NCBI GenBank assembly: GCA_000242235.1
Contig: JH590862.1
Span: forward strand, 372,001 to 436,000
DNA: 64,000 bases
Source of the DNA: Stomatobaculum longum
Lineage (GTDB): Bacteria > Bacillota > Clostridia > Lachnospirales > Lachnospiraceae
Direction of reading: 5' to 3'
Made by a program: the position numbers and the translations under genes. Below the pieces are notes generated by a model. The model made no database searches and was not told where the DNA came from. It was given only the letters and a program-made list of their open reading frames with translations. Positions 42,380-50,940 of the stretch are shown here, piece after piece; positions within the stretch are counted from its first letter, which is position 1; each line of letters starts with the position of its first letter.

Positions 42380-43918
42380 TTACTTGCCGACCTTCGGTGC
42401 CTTGCCCTCCGCGCGCAGTCTCTCGAGATTCTTCATTGCAACTTCGTGTGCCTCTTCGGGTGCGCCCGCCGGCTTATGCATGGTGGTCTTGCCGAAGATA
42501 TTGGTATACGCGCCGTCCGCCCAGAAGACATTTCGTCCGAGGAAAGCCGTGATTGCCGCATAAATCGGGTTCAGCAGGTTCACGAAAGCGAACGGGAAGT
42601 ATGCGAAGGGGTGCACACCGAGCACGCCCATCTGATATGCGCCGCAGCCTGTCCACGGGAACATAACCGCCCAGAGGGTGCCGCAGTCCTCGAGGGTTCT
42701 CGAGAGCATGTTGCGCGCAAGTCCCATCTCATCGTACTTGTCGCTGTAGAGCGGCGCCGGAACACCGATGCCGAGGAACTGGTCGCACATGGTCGCATCG
42801 CAGAAGAGCGAGGTGAGCAGGGTTGCGAGTACCAGCTGACCGACCGAGTGCAGTTTATTCTTGAGACCGCCGAACAGCGCGTCGACGCAGCCGCAGCGCT
42901 CCAGTGCGCCGCCGTAGGCGACCGCGAGGAGAATCAGGTTGATGGTCCACATCTGGTGGTCCATGCCGCCGCGGTTTAAGAGCTTGTCCGCAATCTCATT
43001 GCCGGTCTCGACCGTAATGCCGTAGTGCAGGGTTTTGAAGATATCGCCGATATTGGTCATGCCCTGGAAAATCGCCGCAAAGAGCACGCCGCAGAAGACC
43101 GAAATCGCGATGCCGACCAGACCCGGGAGCTTCATCACGCAAGCTGCGATGACCACGATAATCGGAATCAGCAACAGCGGGTTGATGTTGAACTTCGAAG
43201 CGAGTGCGGTCTGCAGACCCGCCGCGACCTGCGGGTCGTAGCCCGCGGTGTTGATGTTGATACCGAGTATCGTATAGAGAATCAGTGCAATCACAAAGGT
43301 CGGTGCCGTCGTGGAGACCATTGCCGTCACATGATCAAAGAGACCCGTGCCGGAAACCGCCGCCGCGAGGTTCGTGGTGTCCGAGAGCGGCGAGAACTTG
43401 TCGCCGAGGTAAGCGCCGGAGATAATCATGCCGGCGGTGATTGCGGGGTTAATGCCGAGGCCCGCGCCGATGCCGAGGAACGCGATACCGATGGTTGCCG
43501 TCGCGGTCCAGGAGGAACCGCAGGCAAGGCCTACAATCGCGCACATGATGCAGCCGACCGGCAGGAAAAGCCGCGGGGTCAGGAGATCCAGGCCGTAGTA
43601 GATGACAGCCGGGATGGTGCCCGACATGATAAAGGATGCGACCAGAATGCCGACGGTGCAGAGAATCAGAATCGCCTCCATCGTCGCATTCAAGCGATCC
43701 AGCATACCGGCAAGCATATCGGAGAAGCTGTGGCCGCAGAGGCCGCCGATGATGCAGGCGACGCAAATCGAGACGACCAGGGGCATATGCGCATCCGTAT
43801 AGCCCGTCTTTCCGACAAACCCGAGCAACATGAGTCCCATCATGACGACGATGGGAATGAGCGCCTCAATGAAATTTGGCAGTCTTACTTTCTTGCTGCC
43901 TACCTTTGTCTCTTCCAT
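42380..43918 (-). CDS. NhaC-family Na+-linked carrier in the hut operon
   Basis: This 512-residue membrane protein with about 12 spans matches the NhaC (Na+/H+ antiporter-like) family: SGTIPAVIYYGL, GCIMCAIVGLACGSSW, GLGINPAITAGMIISGAYLGDKFSPLSDTTN and MFPWTGCGAYQMGV. The family also includes amino-acid or organic-acid carriers coupled to Na+. Because it is 44 bases after hutH, histidine or urocanate uptake in exchange with Na+ or H+ is a fair inference. The ATG at 43918 follows GAGGAGAGT. Confidence 0.85.
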   Translation of the reverse strand: MEETKVGSKKVRLPNFIEALIPIVVMMGLMLLGFVGKTGYTDAHMPLVVSICVACIIGGLCGHSFSDMLAGMLDRLNATMEAILILCTVGILVASFIMSGTIPAVIYYGLDLLTPRLFLPVGCIMCAIVGLACGSSWTATATIGIAFLGIGAGLGINPAITAGMIISGAYLGDKFSPLSDTTNLAAAVSGTGLFDHVTAMVSTTAPTFVIALILYTILGININTAGYDPQVAAGLQTALASKFNINPLLLIPIIVVIAACVMKLPGLVGIAISVFCGVLFAAIFQGMTNIGDIFKTLHYGITVETGNEIADKLLNRGGMDHQMWTINLILLAVAYGGALERCGCVDALFGGLKNKLHSVGQLVLATLLTSLFCDATMCDQFLGIGVPAPLYSDKYDEMGLARNMLSRTLEDCGTLWAVMFPWTGCGAYQMGVLGVHPFAYFPFAFVNLLNPIYAAITAFLGRNVFWADGAYTNIFGKTTMHKPAGAPEEAHEVAMKNLERLRAEGKAPKVGK

Positions 43919-43962
43919 ACTCTCCTCTTTTCTGTTTGATTGCGCCTCGGGGCGCTCTTTTG

Positions 43963-45495
43963 TCAGACTTCCAGTTCTCCGCCGATGGCAGCCTCAACCG
44001 CCCGAATCAGGGAGCCGTCCGTGAGAATCCGCTCGCAGTAGTTGATGTCCTCGTAGAGCTCTCTGTCATCGTCGAGGTATGCGCAGCCCTTCCGCACGAG
44101 GTCATACGCCGCCTGCGTGCCGCGTCCCAGTCCCTTGTTGCCGCGCATGTCAATGCCCTGGCAGGCAACCATGAGCTCCATCGCGAGGACCCGGCGCACA
44201 TTCTTGCCGATTTCCGCTGCCTGGCGCGCCGCAATAGTGCCCATGCTGACATGATCCTCCTGGCCCGCCGAGCTCGGGATGCTGTCCACGCTCGCCGGAT
44301 GTGCGAGCACCTTGTTCTCCGAGACCAGAGCCGCCGCCGAGTACTGCACGATCATGAAGCCGGAGCAGACGCCGCCGTGCGGAGTCAGGAAAGCCGGCAG
44401 TGCCGAGTATGCGGGGTTCACCAGTCTCTCGATGCGGCGCTCCGAGACATTTGCGAGTTCCGCCTCCGCAATCTTTAAGAAGTCAAACGGCAGTGCCATC
44501 GGCTGGCCGTGGAAATTGCCGCCCGAAATACCGGCTCTGTCCTCCTTAAAGATGAGTGGGTTGTCCGTGACCGAGTTGATCTCAATGTCCACTCTGCCCT
44601 GCACATATTTCACCGCGTCCTTCGAAGCGCCGTGAATCTGCGGGCTGCAGCGAAGCGAGTAAGCGTCCTGCACGCGAATCTCACCCTGGCGGGTTGTGTT
44701 CTTCGAGTCTGCGAGCAGACGGCGCAGGTTCTTTGCGGTCTTGCCCTGACCCTCGTGCGGGCGAATCGCATGGACTCTGTCCTCGAGTGCATCCATGACA
44801 CCGTTCTGCGCCTCAAAGCAGAGCGCATCCGCAATGTCGGCAATCTTTAAGAGCTGTGTCGCGTCGTGAAGTGCGAGTGCGCCGACCGAAGTCATCGCCT
44901 GAGTGCCGTTGTTCAGCGCAAGGCCTTCCTTTGCCGAGAGCTCAACGACCGGAATGCCTGCCCTCTTCATCGCCTCCGCGCCGGAGAGCAGCTCACCCTG
45001 ATAGTAAGCCTTGCCGAGTCCCAGCATGACGAGAACCATGTGCGAGAGCGGCGCGAGATCGCCGGAAGCGCCAAGCGAACCCTTCTCGGGAATAAACGGA
45101 GTCACGCCCTTGTTGAGCATCGCAATCATGGTCTCAAGGGTCTCTAAGCGAATGCCGGAGTAACCCTTCGAGAGATTGTTGACGCGGAGTAGCAACATGC
45201 CGCGCGCCACATCCTCCGGGAACGGATCACCGGCACCGACCGCGTGCGTGATAATCAGATTCTTCTGCAGCTCGTGGCACTCGTCCGTACTGATTACGAC
45301 ATCGCTGAACTTGCCGAAGCCCGTCGTAATACCGTAGACCACCTTTTTCTCGGCGACCAGATCATCGACAATTTTCCGGGAAGCCAGAACTGCCTCTCTG
45401 CTCTCCGGCGAGAGCTCCACGACCGCGTGTTCCCGGCAGACCGCAACAATCTGCTTCACGGTCAGATCTTGTCCGGTAATCAGAATCTTCTCCAT
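43963..45495 (-). CDS. hutH: Histidine ammonia-lyase
   Basis: This 510-residue enzyme converts histidine to urocanate and ammonia. The MIO cofactor forms from the Ala-Ser-Gly of GSLGASGDLAPLSHM (about 140-154), and the essential Tyr region is YGITTGFGKFSD near residue 55. The ATG at 45495 has AGGAGGACATAGAGAG upstream. It is the first gene of a minus-strand operon and is separated from hutU and hutI by the large regulator gene. A promoter with a motif shared with hutU lies 57-88 bases upstream. Confidence 0.97.
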   Translation of the reverse strand: MEKILITGQDLTVKQIVAVCREHAVVELSPESREAVLASRKIVDDLVAEKKVVYGITTGFGKFSDVVISTDECHELQKNLIITHAVGAGDPFPEDVARGMLLLRVNNLSKGYSGIRLETLETMIAMLNKGVTPFIPEKGSLGASGDLAPLSHMVLVMLGLGKAYYQGELLSGAEAMKRAGIPVVELSAKEGLALNNGTQAMTSVGALALHDATQLLKIADIADALCFEAQNGVMDALEDRVHAIRPHEGQGKTAKNLRRLLADSKNTTRQGEIRVQDAYSLRCSPQIHGASKDAVKYVQGRVDIEINSVTDNPLIFKEDRAGISGGNFHGQPMALPFDFLKIAEAELANVSERRIERLVNPAYSALPAFLTPHGGVCSGFMIVQYSAAALVSENKVLAHPASVDSIPSSAGQEDHVSMGTIAARQAAEIGKNVRRVLAMELMVACQGIDMRGNKGLGRGTQAAYDLVRKGCAYLDDDRELYEDINYCERILTDGSLIRAVEAAIGGELEV

Positions 45496-45551
45496 CTCTC
45501 TATGTCCTCCTGTCTACAAAGCTGTATGCTTTCAGCAATTTTTTCAAGTAC

Positions 45552-45583
45552 AGTCTACAGAAGTCCCGTCAAAAAAGCGTCTA
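45552..45583 (-). promoter_or_regulatory. hutH promoter with shared hut motif
   Basis: Minus strand TAGACG (45578-45583), 20 bases, TAGACT (45552-45557) as the -10 box. The hutU promoter has the same spacing and near-identical sequence, including a run of T's after TAGACG and a GAC. There is no normal -35 box, which fits an activator site. Confidence 0.6.
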
Positions 45584-45720
45584 TTTATGTTTTTTTAGAG
45601 AAATATTTGTGGAGAAATTTCGGAATCACCGCTCTACTCTGCCTCCCGCAAAGTGACACCGCATCCGTCCGTGTCCGCAAAATAGGACAGCCCAGCCGAC
45701 TGTCCCTCTCAATTGCATAC

Positions 45721-45742
45721 AAAAAGGGCGGCAAGCCGCCCT
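45721..45742 (-). terminator. Terminator of the BTAD regulator gene
   Basis: AGGGCGG-CTTG-CCGCCCT with TTTT on the minus strand, 35 bases after the stop codon. The rest of the interval up to the hutH promoter shows nothing recognisable. Confidence 0.75.
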
Positions 45743-45776
45743 GCAAATCGTTTTCTTTACGGATTCACTGTCTTCC

Positions 45777-48662
45777 TCAGGACTTACCCCTCATCGTCCG
45801 CGCGGTTCCCTCTTGACGCGAAAGCGCAACCTCCGCTTCCCGAAGCAGTTCTTCCGTCTCCGGATTCCGGATTCGCTCCGCTATGTAGCGGGCCTTTTTG
45901 AGGTGGTCCGCCGCTGCCGCTGTCTGTCTCTGTCGGATTGCAAGCAGCGCGAGGTAGCCTTCGGTTCGCTCGAGCCCCCAGCGATAGCCGCTCGCTGTGA
46001 GGATACCGGCAGCTCGGGTCAGATATTCGCCGCTCTCGACATCCCGCCCGAGCAGATAGAGGAGCTGCCCGATGCCGGAATAAATCTGCGCCATCCCGTT
46101 TGTCTCTCCGGAGACGCCGCCTATGGTCGCTGCGTCCCGGTAGGCGGCAAGCGCCGCTTCGAGCTTGCCCTGCATCCGCGCAATGTCGCCGCAGTAGGCA
46201 AGGCAGGCCGCAATGCTCGCGCGATACTTCGGAGACTTCTCTGCCTGCTCCGCTTCGAGCGCCTCAAACGCACTACGCGCTTCCCGGAGCGCTGTGTTCG
46301 CCGCTTCAAACCGCCCCCGCCTTAACAGGCACCAGCCCCAAAGGCGCTGAAACGCCGCGTGCATCTCGGCGTGACCTTCCGCCGACTCTTTGAGCCCGAG
46401 CGCCGTATAACGCTCCGCTTTTTCGAGGTTTGAAGTCTGAATGCTGTGAAAAATATGCTGCAGATAACAGGAAAAGAGCATATCCAGGTCCGCGCCGCGC
46501 CGCGCCGCCATCATGCACTGTTCAATCGCCGCGACGCCGCTGTCGTAGTGTCCGGCCGCGATGTCGTGCCGCCCGAGAATATATAACATCTGCATTTTCA
46601 TGCGGCTCACTTCGGGCGAATTGTCCTCGAGGCGTATCACCTCCTTGGCGAGCTCCAGCATCTTCTCCGCCTCCGCGAGCGCGCCGAACTGTCCGCCGAG
46701 ATCGGTGATCTCCGAGTGCACAATCGGAAAGTTCTCATTCAGTATCGTATAGAACTCCTGCAGATAGCGAATCTGATAGCCGTAGGCCTTGACCGGGCAG
46801 AGGGCGCGCATCCAGTGGTGCGCAATGACAGGCAGTGCGGCGTAGCGCCCGCCCTGGGTACGCTCATAGTACTCGGCGAGCATACGGTGATAGAGCCGCG
46901 TGCGCCCCGCACTCTGCTGTTCATAGAGATATTCCCGGAAGACACGGTGCACAAACTTATAGCAGACCTCAAAGCCGACCGTGAGCTCCTGAATCAGCCG
47001 GTTGCCCTCGAGACTCTCGAGATATCCGAGCAGTTCCAGACGATTCATGTGCGGCAGGAGGTACTCGAGTTCTTCCATATTGATTTTTTCCGGAAAGATT
47101 GCCATACAGGAGAGCACCTCCCGCTCGGCGCCCGTGAGACCGGAGAGTCTGGCCGCAATCAGGCGGTCAATCTTGGGGGTCTTCCGGAGCACAAAGCCCT
47201 TTTCCCGAATCAGCGCAATCATCTCCTGTAGAAAGAAGGCATTTCCCTCGGTCATCTCATAGAGCGCGGCGAGGCGCTCGGGCGCCTCCCGGAATTCCGG
47301 AAACACGCGGAGCACTATGCGGTCGGACTCTGCCCGCGAAAACGGCTTCAGCGCGAGAAAGCGGACGCGGTCTTCGCGAACCGGGCGCTCCAGCTCCCGC
47401 ACGACTTTTGCCTCCTCCTGCCCCTGGTAAGTGCAGAGGAGCCGAAGCTGCGCGGCGTCGAGACTCTGCAACAACTTTAGGAGAAGACGGTAGCTCACTT
47501 CATCCATCCACTGGATTTCATCGATCGTGATGAGCACGCGCTTTCTCCGGCAAAGGGTCTGCAAGAGACCCAGGAGGCGCTGCTCCACCGCCTGATAGCG
47601 GAGATAACCGCTGCCCTCCTCCTCCACGCCGCCCGCGAGTTCGGCAATCGTCAACGCGGTCTCCTCTTCCGAAATGTCGCCGAGCTTTCCCTCCGCGGCG
47701 AGCTGACGCAACTCTTCAAAGATATCGCCGAACGGACTCAGGAAAAACTCGGCGCCCTGACGGTAGCAGATTGCGTGGAGCGCAAGCAGCCCGTTTCCCT
47801 CCGCGAGCTTCCGGCAGGCATCGAGAAAACCGGTCTTGCCGCAGCCCTCTTCGCCCTCAATCAGGGCGACACTCTTTGTGCTGCCTGCCTGCAAAAAACC
47901 GCTGATTTCGAGCAGTTCTTTTTCGCGGCCGATGTGGCCCGGACCGCCGCTCTTCTCCTCGACCGGCGGCAGCTGCTCTTTCATCGTAAAAATCTGCTGA
48001 AACAGTTGCGTCGCCTCGCGGGAGGGCGCTGTCTCGAGTTCCTCGCGGAACAGTCTTTCCATGTCGCGGTACAGACGAAGCGCCATGTGATGCTGCCCGC
48101 AGGCCGCATAGCGCTGCATGAGTTCCAGATATAAATCCTCGTTAAACGGGTCTTCCGCGAGCAGCACTTTTGCCGCGCGCTGCATCCCCGCGACATCCTC
48201 CTTTTGATAGGCCGCCTCATACTGCTGTCTGGCGACTGCACTGTCCTGCCGCTGCCGCTCACTGCGGACACCCTCGGCCCATTCCTCGAACTCGTAGCAG
48301 TTCTTCACAAAAAAATGCTCGAGAAACGGCGCATCACAGCGCGATAAGTCGGTCGAGAGCCGCACCTCCGCGGAGAGGGCGAGTTCCGCATTTCCCTGAC
48401 TCGTCAACACCTCGCTGCCGAGCTGACGCCGCACCTGATAGACCGCGTCCCTGAGTTTTTTTCTGCCGGTGCTCTCCTCTTCGTCGCCCCAGAGCAAATG
48501 AATCAGCTCCTCGCGGCTTGCGCGCTGCCGGTAGGCAAGGTAGTAGAAAAAGGCCTCTGCCTTGCGGTACGGAAAACTCACGCGAGTTCCGTTTCTCCGA
48601 ATCTCCGGATTGCCCAGAAACCGAATCTCGATTGTCTCCAACTTCCCTGCCTCCTCTTTCAT
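45777..48662 (-). CDS. BTAD/AAA/TPR transcriptional regulator (SARP-like), in the hut cluster
   Basis: This 961-residue protein has an N-terminal OmpR-type winged helix (residues 1-90), a bacterial transcriptional activator domain (about 100-245, ending LYRDMERLFREELE), a P-loop ATPase (Walker A GEEGCGKT near 288; Walker B ITIDEIQWMDE) and a long C-terminal TPR array. This is the layout of large SARP or LAL-type activators that respond to a signal through ATPase/TPR. It lies between hutH and hutU, so regulation of histidine use is likely (inference). The ATG at 48662 follows AAGGGCAG; the upstream ATG at 48695 lacks a ribosome site. Confidence 0.85.
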   Translation of the reverse strand: MKEEAGKLETIEIRFLGNPEIRRNGTRVSFPYRKAEAFFYYLAYRQRASREELIHLLWGDEEESTGRKKLRDAVYQVRRQLGSEVLTSQGNAELALSAEVRLSTDLSRCDAPFLEHFFVKNCYEFEEWAEGVRSERQRQDSAVARQQYEAAYQKEDVAGMQRAAKVLLAEDPFNEDLYLELMQRYAACGQHHMALRLYRDMERLFREELETAPSREATQLFQQIFTMKEQLPPVEEKSGGPGHIGREKELLEISGFLQAGSTKSVALIEGEEGCGKTGFLDACRKLAEGNGLLALHAICYRQGAEFFLSPFGDIFEELRQLAAEGKLGDISEEETALTIAELAGGVEEEGSGYLRYQAVEQRLLGLLQTLCRRKRVLITIDEIQWMDEVSYRLLLKLLQSLDAAQLRLLCTYQGQEEAKVVRELERPVREDRVRFLALKPFSRAESDRIVLRVFPEFREAPERLAALYEMTEGNAFFLQEMIALIREKGFVLRKTPKIDRLIAARLSGLTGAEREVLSCMAIFPEKINMEELEYLLPHMNRLELLGYLESLEGNRLIQELTVGFEVCYKFVHRVFREYLYEQQSAGRTRLYHRMLAEYYERTQGGRYAALPVIAHHWMRALCPVKAYGYQIRYLQEFYTILNENFPIVHSEITDLGGQFGALAEAEKMLELAKEVIRLEDNSPEVSRMKMQMLYILGRHDIAAGHYDSGVAAIEQCMMAARRGADLDMLFSCYLQHIFHSIQTSNLEKAERYTALGLKESAEGHAEMHAAFQRLWGWCLLRRGRFEAANTALREARSAFEALEAEQAEKSPKYRASIAACLAYCGDIARMQGKLEAALAAYRDAATIGGVSGETNGMAQIYSGIGQLLYLLGRDVESGEYLTRAAGILTASGYRWGLERTEGYLALLAIRQRQTAAAADHLKKARYIAERIRNPETEELLREAEVALSRQEGTARTMRGKS

Positions 48663-48740
48663 TCTGCCCTTATTATAGGAGCGAGCCGACGGCAAAGTCC
48701 AGCATAACCGTCAAATTTAATTCTTTTGTTCCCACAAAAT

Positions 48741-48772
48741 TAGACGTTTTTTCGACTCTGCCTATTTATACT
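48741..48772 (+). promoter_or_regulatory. hutU promoter with shared hut motif
   Basis: TAGACG (48741-48746), 20 bases, TATACT (48767-48772). Same architecture as the hutH promoter 3 kb away on the other strand. Confidence 0.6.
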
Positions 48773-48834
48773 GGGTCTCAATCATGAAATAGTTCTGACT
48801 GTGTTTGCACGATCTGCAGAAAGGAAGGTGCCCC

Positions 48835-50862
48835 ATGACCAACCAGGAAATCGGCGCTTGCATGACCATCAAGCTCGACGCTGTGCTCCCCGAATATCCG
48901 AAATTCGACCCGAAGCTCCGCCGCGCACCGCGGCGAGACCTCGAGCTCTCCGACCACGAGAAAAAGCTCGCGCTGAAAAACGCGCTCCGTTATGTTCCGG
49001 AAGAGCTCCACGAGGCGCTCGCGGACGAATTCATGGAAGAGCTTTTGACCCACGGCCGCATCTACGGCTACCGCTTCATGCCGAAGGAGCCCTTACACGG
49101 CAAGCCGATTGACGAGTACCGCGGCAACTGCCTGCAGGGCAAGGCGTTCCAGGTCATGATTGACAATAACTTGAGCCCCGAGATTGCGCTCTATCCCTAT
49201 GAGCTCGTGACCTACGGCGAGACCGGCTCGGTCTGCCAGAACTGGATGCAGTATCAGCTCTTAAAGAAGTACCTGGAAGCACTGACCGACGAGCAGACCT
49301 TGGTTGTGATGTCCGGCCACCCGCTGGGCCTCTTCCACTCCCACAAGCAGGCGCCGCGCGTCATCATCACAAACGGTCTCTTGGTCGGCGAGGCGGATAA
49401 CTTAAAGGACTGGACCCGCATCACCGCGATGGGCTGCTCGAGCTACGGCCAGATGACCGCAGGCGGCTGGATGTACATCGGCCCGCAGGGCATTGTCCAC
49501 GGCACCTTCAACACCATCCTGAACGCAGGCAGAAAGTATCTCGGCATTCCGGCGGACGGCGATCTCGCAGGCCACCTCTTCGTGACCAGCGGTCTCGGCG
49601 GCATGAGCGGCGCGCAGCCGAAGGCAGTCGAGATTGCGGGCGGTGTCGGCATTGTCGCGGAAGTCGACTACTCCCGCATCGAGACCAGACACAGCCAGGG
49701 CTGGGTCTCCAAAGTCGCTGAGACCCCCGAGGAAGCCTTCCGCTTTGCGCACGAGTCCCTCGAGAAGAAGGAGCCCATGTCGATTGCCTTCCACGGCAAC
49801 ATTGTGGATCTCCTGCAGTACGCGGTCGATCACAACGAGAAGATCGAACTTCTCTCCGACCAGACCTCCTGCCACGTTCCCTACGACGGCGGCTACTGCC
49901 CGCAGGGCATCAGCTTTGAAGAGAGAACGCGTCTCCTCGCCGAGGACAGAGAGCAGTTTATCAAACTGGTCGATGAGACCCTGACAAAGCACTTCCACCT
50001 GATTCAGAAGCTCGTGGAGCGCGGTTCCTACTTCTTTGACTACGGCAACTCCTTCATGAAGGCCATCTTTGACGCGGGCAACCCGGAAATCGCGAAGAAT
50101 AAGCGCGACACGACCGAAGGCTTCATCTTCCCGTCCTATGTCGAGGATATCATGGGCCCGATGCTCTTTGACTACGGCTACGGTCCGTTCCGCTGGTGCT
50201 GCCTCTCCGGCAAGCACGAGGATCTCTTAAAGACCGACCACGCGGCCATGGAGATCATAGACCCGAACCGCCGCTTCCAGGACAGAGACAACTGGGTCTG
50301 GATTCGCGACGCGGACAAGAATAAACTCGTCGTCGGCACCCAGTGCCGCATTCTCTACCAGGATGCGCTCGGCAGAAGAGACATTGCGCTCCGCTTCAAC
50401 GAGATGGTGCGGAACGGGGAAATCGGACCGGTCATGCTGGGCCGCGACCACCACGACACCGGCGGCACGGATTCTCCCTACCGCGAGACCTCCAATATCT
50501 ACGACGGCTCGCAGTTCACGGCTGACATGGCAACCCACTGCTTCGCCGGCAACGCGGCGCGCGGCATGAGCCTGATTGCGCTCCACAACGGCGGCGGCGT
50601 GGGCATCGGCAAGGCGATTAACGGCGGCTTCGGCCTGGTTCTCGACGGTAGCGAGCTCACGGATCAGATTATCCGCGAGTCGATTCCGTGGGATACCATG
50701 GTCGGCGTGTCCCGCAGAAACTGGGCGCGGAACGAACACTCGATCGAGACCGTTGCGGCTTACAACGAGAAGTTCAAGGACAGCGACCACATCACCATGC
50801 CCTATATTGCGAGCGACAGCCTTATCGAGCAGGCATTCCGGCGCGCAACCGAAAAGCACTGA
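48835..50862 (+). CDS. hutU: Urocanate hydratase
   Basis: This 675-residue enzyme adds water to urocanate, with bound NAD+, to form imidazolonepropionate. Family segments are SVCQNWMQYQLL, SGHPLGLFHSHK, ITNGLLVG, TAGGWMYIGPQGIVHGT, the NAD+ loop SGLGGMSGAQPKA, and a C-terminal GRDHHDTGGTDSPYRET with HNGGGVGIG. It is the long form (about 670 residues) seen in Firmicutes, rather than the 550-residue form. The ATG at 48835 follows AAGGAAGGTGCCCC. Confidence 0.96.
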   Translation: MTNQEIGACMTIKLDAVLPEYPKFDPKLRRAPRRDLELSDHEKKLALKNALRYVPEELHEALADEFMEELLTHGRIYGYRFMPKEPLHGKPIDEYRGNCLQGKAFQVMIDNNLSPEIALYPYELVTYGETGSVCQNWMQYQLLKKYLEALTDEQTLVVMSGHPLGLFHSHKQAPRVIITNGLLVGEADNLKDWTRITAMGCSSYGQMTAGGWMYIGPQGIVHGTFNTILNAGRKYLGIPADGDLAGHLFVTSGLGGMSGAQPKAVEIAGGVGIVAEVDYSRIETRHSQGWVSKVAETPEEAFRFAHESLEKKEPMSIAFHGNIVDLLQYAVDHNEKIELLSDQTSCHVPYDGGYCPQGISFEERTRLLAEDREQFIKLVDETLTKHFHLIQKLVERGSYFFDYGNSFMKAIFDAGNPEIAKNKRDTTEGFIFPSYVEDIMGPMLFDYGYGPFRWCCLSGKHEDLLKTDHAAMEIIDPNRRFQDRDNWVWIRDADKNKLVVGTQCRILYQDALGRRDIALRFNEMVRNGEIGPVMLGRDHHDTGGTDSPYRETSNIYDGSQFTADMATHCFAGNAARGMSLIALHNGGGVGIGKAINGGFGLVLDGSELTDQIIRESIPWDTMVGVSRRNWARNEHSIETVAAYNEKFKDSDHITMPYIASDSLIEQAFRRATEKH

Positions 50863-50869
50863 GTTTTCA

Positions 50870-50903
50870 CTGCGGCGTAGTTTCCCTGCGCCGCGGTTTT
50901 TAT
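50870..50903 (+). terminator. Partial terminator between hutU and hutI
   Basis: CTGCGGCG (50870-50877) pairs with CGCCGCGG (50889-50896), with one wobble pair, then TTTTTAT. It could let only part of the transcription continue into hutI. Confidence 0.5.
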
Positions 50904-50940
50904 TTGACAGCACACTGACTCTCTGAGGAGGACAAAGCAA

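Noticed and set aside
48663-48690. TATAAT just before the BTAD regulator start, suggesting a leaderless transcript
   Set aside because: No -35 box lies at a usable distance, and AAGGGCAG can serve as a ribosome site. The match is probably chance.
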